A stretch of 8,899 nucleotides of DNA from Moraxellaceae bacterium (GTDB lineage Bacteria > Pseudomonadota > Gammaproteobacteria > Pseudomonadales > Moraxellaceae): NCBI GenBank assembly GCA_030684415.1, contig JAUXNL010000181.1:1-8899 (forward strand), written 5' to 3'. Positions within the stretch are counted from its first letter, which is position 1; each line of letters begins with the position of its first letter. Below, one piece after another: positions 6,217 to 8,899 of this stretch. Below the pieces are notes generated by a model. It was not told the origin of the DNA, did not search any database, and saw only the letters and a program-made list of their open reading frames with translations. The translations under genes and the position numbers were made by a program.

Positions 6217-6276
6217 GCCGCCTCTATTAACAGCTTGCCGAAAACTGCCTTTCAGCAAGCTGTTAATAGAGGCGGC
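6217..6276. repeat. Long hairpin repeat element, copy 2 (22-bp perfect arms)
   Basis: The arms 6217-6238 and 6255-6276 are perfect 22-bp inverted complements around a 16-nt centre. Inside the centre, GAAA (6240-6243) pairs with TTTC (6250-6253) after a single C/A mismatch, leaving a 6-nt loop. The inner arm ends (AGCTTGC and GCAAGCT) and the loop resemble the element at 3783-3816. It lies about 100 nt upstream of ompR and 260 nt upstream of tpx, with no T-run on either side, so it is not a standard terminator. A RNA copy would be one very stable hairpin. Confidence 0.85.
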
Positions 6277-6364
6277 GGCGTCACGGCCACTCACGGGGGA
6301 ACAGACCAGCCACGCCCCGCAAAAACACCTGCCCGCCGGGCCGTATCCGGGATAACCTGCTGAC

Positions 6365-6410
6365 CCGTGCCTGTTGCGGTGCCGGCAGGCCGCCACCGCA
6401 ACAGGCACGG
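6365..6410. repeat. 17-bp perfect inverted repeat upstream of tpx
   Basis: CCGTGCCTGTTGCGGTG (6365-6381) and CACCGCAACAGGCACGG (6394-6410) pair perfectly. After one C/C mismatch a further CGG/CCG (6383-6385 with 6390-6392) pairs, leaving the loop CAGG. No T-run follows on either strand. Its sequence is unrelated to the hairpin 90 nt to its left. It lies about 125 nt before the tpx start, so it could be a leader structure, a binding site or a dispersed palindrome. Confidence 0.85.
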
Positions 6411-6536
6411 AGCGATCCAGCACGGCCCAACCCGACGTTGCACACAACCGCACCTTGCAAACCCGTCGGCCCGACTCAGGCCACCGGACACCCCAACAGC
6501 CAAGACACAACACCCCGACATCAGGAGATTACTGAC

Positions 6537-7037
6537 ATGACGACCATCACCCTCCGCGGCAACCCCGTGGAAACCGCTGGCGAGCTGCCGGCCATCGGCA
6601 GTGCCGCCCCCGCTTTTACGCTGGCAAAGACTGATCTGGCGGACGTCACCCTGGCGGACTTTGCCGGCCAGCGCCTTGTGCTCAACATCTTCCCCAGTGT
6701 GGATACCCCTACTTGCGCCATGTCGGTCCGGCAGTTCAACGCCGCCGCCAGCGAACTGGCCAATACCACAGTGCTGTGCGTGTCGGCCGACCTGCCATTT
6801 GCACTGGGCCGCTTTTGCGGCGCCGAGGGGCTGGCGGCGGTGGTCAGCGCCTCGGTTTTCCGCAGCCCGGCCTTCGGCCGGGACTATGGCGTGCTCATCA
6901 CCACCGGGCCGCTCACCGGGCTGCTGTCGCGCGCCGTCGTGGTCATTGATGAAACCGGCCGCGTGATTCACCGCGAACAGGTGCCGGAAATCGGTAACGA
7001 GCCAGACTATTCCGCCGCACTCGCCGCGCTGAAGTAA
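6537..7037 (+). CDS. tpx: Thiol peroxidase Tpx (atypical 2-Cys peroxiredoxin)
   Basis: A 166-residue peroxiredoxin of the Tpx subfamily (E. coli Tpx has 168 residues), which reduces peroxides, particularly alkyl hydroperoxides, using thioredoxin. The peroxidatic cysteine is Cys60 in SVDTPTCAMSVRQFN with Thr57 of the TxxC motif; the resolving cysteine is Cys94 in GRFCGAEGL; Arg132 in SRAVVVID completes the active site. A third cysteine, Cys81, matches the non-essential E. coli Cys82. The start opens with MTTITLRGNPVET, the typical Tpx beginning, and is preceded by AGGAG (6523-6527) at 9 nt, so the open upstream extension of 33 codons is not part of the protein. E. coli Tpx is periplasmic or cytoplasmic depending on the report; no signal peptide is seen here. 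Monocistronic, divergent from ompR and convergent with chrA. Confidence 0.97.
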   Translation: MTTITLRGNPVETAGELPAIGSAAPAFTLAKTDLADVTLADFAGQRLVLNIFPSVDTPTCAMSVRQFNAAASELANTTVLCVSADLPFALGRFCGAEGLAAVVSASVFRSPAFGRDYGVLITTGPLTGLLSRAVVVIDETGRVIHREQVPEIGNEPDYSAALAALK

Positions 7038-7066
7038 GCCGATCAGGTATTGGGCGGTAGTTCTGG

Positions 7067-7094
7067 GCCCAGACCCTGAACCACGGGTCTGGGC
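7067..7094. repeat. Hairpin downstream of tpx
   Basis: GCCCAGACCC (7067-7076) and GGGTCTGGGC (7085-7094) form a 10-bp perfect GC-rich stem with an 8-nt loop, 29 nt after the tpx stop. No T-run follows in either direction, so it is at best a weak terminator; it may stabilise the tpx 3' end. Confidence 0.55.
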
Positions 7095-7118
7095 TGGGCG
7101 TGTGGATGGGCATGCGGA

Positions 7119-7140
7119 CGGGAGGCGGCAACACCTCCCG
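7119..7140. repeat. Second hairpin between tpx and chrA
   Basis: CGGGAGG (7119-7125) and CCTCCCG (7134-7140) form a 7-bp perfect stem with an 8-nt loop immediately before the end of chrA. It also lacks a T-run. With 7067-7094 it is the only candidate for transcription end signals between the two convergent genes. Confidence 0.4.
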
Positions 7141-7146
7141 CCGCGC

Positions 7147-8478
7147 TCAGAGCACGCCCGGCAGTAACAGCCGCAACAGGCCGATAGCGGCGCAAGCCGC
7201 AATCAGCCGGATGACGCTGACCTCATAGCGCAGCAGCGCCAGCAGGGCGGCCAGCGCCAAGAGCAGGGCCGCCACGTCCGTGCCGGCCAGTTGCACGCCC
7301 GCAGGCCAGATCGTATGCGCGGCAAAGAACAGCGCCAGATTGAGAATGACGCCCACCACGGCGGCGGTAATCGCCGTGAGTGGCGCGGTCAGGCGCAGGT
7401 CGTCGTGAGTCGCCTCTACTAAGGGGCCGCCCACGAGAATGAACAGGAAAGAAGGAAGAAAGGTGAAGAAGGTGGCCACGCAGGCACCCGCCACCGCTAT
7501 CAAAGGATCTACCTGCCATCCCGCCACAAAGCCGACAAAGGCCACGATCATGATCAGTGGCCCCGGCGTTGCCTCGCCAAGAGCAAGGCCATCCATCATC
7601 TGGTGCGCGGAGAGCCAGCCGTACTGCACCACGGCAGCCTGATACACATAGGGCAGCACGGCATAGGCGCCGCCAAAGGTCAGCAGCGCCGCCTGCGTGA
7701 AAAACAGGCCGATCCGCGACAGCAGACCAATGCCGCCCTCCAAGGCCAGCAACACCCCCAGCACCGCCACGCCGAGCCCGATACCGGTCAGCAAATAGCG
7801 GAGCAGCCGGCGACGATCCGGCCGGGCATGCGCCGGCGTTGGTGTGTCGTCATCAATCAGGGCGGGCGGATGCGACCGGGCAAGAGTGCCGCCATGCCCG
7901 CCACCGCCGCTGAATATCGCCGGCCGCCAGCGCCCGCCCAGCGCACCAATGGCCGCCGCCCCCAGCACGATGAGCGGGAATGGCAGCCCAAGCAGGGTCA
8001 GGCCGATAAACGAAAGGCCGGCAATCGCCCAGAGCCAACCGCTCTTGAGGCTGCGCCGACCGATACGCCAGGCGGCGGCCAGCACAATCGCCACCACCGC
8101 CGGTTTGATGCCCCAGAGCACCGCCGCCAGCGCCGGCAAATGCCCGAAAGACAGATACACAAAGGCCAGCGCCATCAGGATGAAAAGCGAGGGCAACACA
8201 AACAGCGCCCCAGCCGCGATGCCGCCCTTGGTGCCATGCAGTAGCCAGCCGATATAGGTCGCCAGTTGCTGCGCCTCCGGCCCCGGCAACACCATGCAGT
8301 AATTGAGCGCATGCAGGTAACGCTTCTCGGAGATCCAGCGCCGCCGCTCCACCAGCTCGGTATGCATCAGCGCAATCTGGCCAGCCGGACCACCAAAACT
8401 CACCCAGCCCAGCTTCCACCAGAACTTCAACGCCTCGGTAAACGAAGCCTCCGCTGGCTTTGCCGCCACATTGTCCAT
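7147..8478 (-). CDS. chrA: ChrA-type chromate transporter (two-domain CHR family)
   Basis: A 443-residue inner-membrane protein made of two homologous CHR domains, the long-chain form of the family, which exports chromate driven by the membrane potential or proton gradient. Domain 1 (about 12-180) carries FGGPAGQIALMH (28-39) and LPGPEAQQLATYIGW (64-78). Domain 2 (about 255-430) carries FGGAYAVLPYV (268-278) and EATPGPLIM (292-300). A hydrophilic, charged linker (about 181-222) joins them. The ATG at 8478 begins MDNVAAKPAEASF; the open frame continues 28 residues upstream with an arginine- and glycine-rich sequence not expected in this family, and GAGG lies 11 nt before the chosen ATG, so the shorter start is preferred, though spacing is not ideal. 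No chrB or other chromate gene is adjacent, so the real substrate or its regulation may differ; CHR proteins without chrB are also annotated broadly. Confidence 0.9.
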   Translation of the reverse strand: MDNVAAKPAEASFTEALKFWWKLGWVSFGGPAGQIALMHTELVERRRWISEKRYLHALNYCMVLPGPEAQQLATYIGWLLHGTKGGIAAGALFVLPSLFILMALAFVYLSFGHLPALAAVLWGIKPAVVAIVLAAAWRIGRRSLKSGWLWAIAGLSFIGLTLLGLPFPLIVLGAAAIGALGGRWRPAIFSGGGGHGGTLARSHPPALIDDDTPTPAHARPDRRRLLRYLLTGIGLGVAVLGVLLALEGGIGLLSRIGLFFTQAALLTFGGAYAVLPYVYQAAVVQYGWLSAHQMMDGLALGEATPGPLIMIVAFVGFVAGWQVDPLIAVAGACVATFFTFLPSFLFILVGGPLVEATHDDLRLTAPLTAITAAVVGVILNLALFFAAHTIWPAGVQLAGTDVAALLLALAALLALLRYEVSVIRLIAACAAIGLLRLLLPGVL

Positions 8479-8536
8479 CTCAGCTTCATCCTCTTTTCGG
8501 GGGCGTTTGCATGACCTGCCCGCACCAGAGCCCGAC

Positions 8537-8588
8537 TTCGTTCGTCCTGATCCCCTCGACACGACTCACCTGAGCTTATCGAAGGGCC
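8537..8588. repeat. REP-like remnant of the TCGA-CTCA-TGAG-TCGAAGGG type
   Basis: The stretch CGTTCGTCCTGA (8539-8550), then CCCCTCGA (8552-8559), CTCACCTGAG (8565-8574) and TCGAAGGG (8579-8586), resembles the widespread proteobacterial palindromic element whose consensus reads roughly CCTTCGACA-GCTCA...TGAGC-TGTCGAAGG. The outer arms match with one mismatch and the inner CTCA/TGAG pairs perfectly. Differences from the usual pattern suggest a decayed copy. Confidence 0.55.
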
Positions 8589-8818
8589 CAGCCTCCCAAC
8601 GCATCGACAGATGCTCAGCCGGAACAGCTCCAGGCAATCCAGTGCCGCGCTTGAGGGTGGCTAACCGGCCCGCTGACAAGCAGAGCCCCCTCTCCAACAC
8701 CGGCACAGGGCAGCCACTGAGGCAGTCGCCCTCATCTGAAACGCGGCAGTTTACGCGAAGCACGGCCCACCACGACCCCGGATGCAAGACAAGTCTGCCC
8801 AGCACCCGGAGTGGCCGA

Positions 8819-8824
8819 TATGAT
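8819..8824 (+). promoter_or_regulatory. Candidate -10 box of the gene at 8862
   Basis: TATGAT (5 of 6 to TATAAT) in the context GCCGATATGATGCC lies about 38 nt before the start codon. The position 17 nt upstream reads TGCCCA (8796-8801), a poor -35. A leader of about 30 nt would include AGGA (8851-8854). Confidence 0.45.
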
Positions 8825-8861
8825 GCCGCCCTCATCGTTACAGTTGTTGCAGGACATTCAC

Positions 8862-8899
8862 ATGCCGGATCGCGCACTCAAGATTGCCCAGACCATCGC
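8862..8899 (+). CDS. N-terminal fragment of a plus-strand gene, possibly isocitrate dehydrogenase kinase/phosphatase
   Basis: The final 38 nt encode 12 full codons, MPDRALKIAQTI, plus two bases (GC, alanine in any case) before the window ends. The ATG at 8862 has AGGA (8851-8854) 7 nt upstream and a good -10 further up, so a real gene start is likely. The IAQTI stretch near the N-terminus recalls AceK, which in E. coli starts with a few residues before IAQTILQGFD and switches isocitrate dehydrogenase between the TCA and glyoxylate routes. Twelve residues are too few to be sure, so no symbol is assigned. Confidence 0.5.
   Translation, partial: MPDRALKIAQTI

Larger units (their letters stand above)
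6116..6536. other. 421-nt gene-free gap between ompR and tpx with two large inverted repeats
   Basis: This divergent gap holds the possible ompR promoter region near 6151, the hairpin repeats at 6217-6276 and 6365-6410, and the tpx ribosome binding site (AGGAG, 6523-6527). A small GGCC/GGCC hairpin (6137-6140 with 6145-6148) would lie in the ompR leader. I found no convincing gene, no RNA gene, and no clear -10/-35 pair for tpx; TTGCAA (6455-6460) and TTGCAC (6438-6443) lack partners. Confidence 0.6.
8479..8861. other. 383-nt gene-free gap between chrA and the next gene
   Basis: This divergent gap holds a REP-like remnant (8537-8588) and a -10 box (8819-8824) but no convincing gene. The longest frame, 8566-8877 on the minus strand, overlaps the start and promoter of the gene at 8862 and reads as no known protein. 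No promoter for chrA is clear. Confidence 0.55.

Noticed and set aside
3783..6410. The three large hairpins considered as parts of a CRISPR array, retron or similar repeat system.
   Set aside because: They are singletons far apart, not regularly spaced, and no cas, reverse transcriptase or related gene is in the window.
6455..6483. TTGCAA as a -35 box for tpx.
   Set aside because: The position 17 nt downstream has no resemblance to a -10 box, and neither do the neighbouring spacings.
8566..8877. A 103-codon minus-strand open frame with several cysteines.
   Set aside because: It overlaps the promoter and start of the plus-strand gene at 8862 and the REP-like remnant, starts without a ribosome binding site and resembles no protein I know.

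Overview
The window looks like the chromosome of a GC-rich gammaproteobacterium, probably near Alcanivorax, Pseudomonas or a related marine group. The base composition is high in G+C by eye. The gene set (TypA, an OprF-like OmpA protein, Hsp33, an OmpR/EnvZ pair, Tpx, ChrA) is gammaproteobacterial in sequence. I cannot name the species. Most of the window is ordinary core-genome content; the less ordinary material lies in the intergenic gaps.

Layout. 1-44 (-) is the first 14 codons of typA/bipA. 251-1075 (+) is a polytopic inner-membrane protein resembling the BPSS1780 family. It converges on an OmpA/OprF-like porin at 1393-2634 (-), and a 15-bp perfect-stem bidirectional terminator sits at the junction. 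hslO (Hsp33), 2899-3774 (+), diverges from the porin gene across about 260 bp that hold promoter-like elements and a helically phased direct repeat. hslO converges on the envZ-ompR operon (3915-6115, -), again with a shared terminator between them. tpx (6537-7037, +) diverges from ompR across 421 bp containing two long perfect inverted repeats. A ChrA-type chromate transporter (7147-8478, -) converges on tpx. The window ends with the first 12 codons of a plus-strand gene, possibly aceK, behind a REP-like remnant and a clear -10 box.

How the genes relate. Several deal with the envelope and stress: the OmpA/OprF-like protein anchors the outer membrane to peptidoglycan, EnvZ/OmpR senses envelope state, Hsp33 is an oxidation-activated chaperone, Tpx removes peroxides and ChrA exports an oxidising oxyanion. 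No operon joins them apart from ompR-envZ. The order hslO - envZ - ompR recalls the E. coli order hslO - pckA - envZ - ompR, without pckA.

I see no clear novel multi-gene system. The strongest unexplained signals are a pair of related hairpin elements (3783-3816 and 6217-6276) that bracket envZ-ompR in opposite orientation, with different outer arms that still pair perfectly, and a separate 17-bp perfect inverted repeat at 6365-6410.
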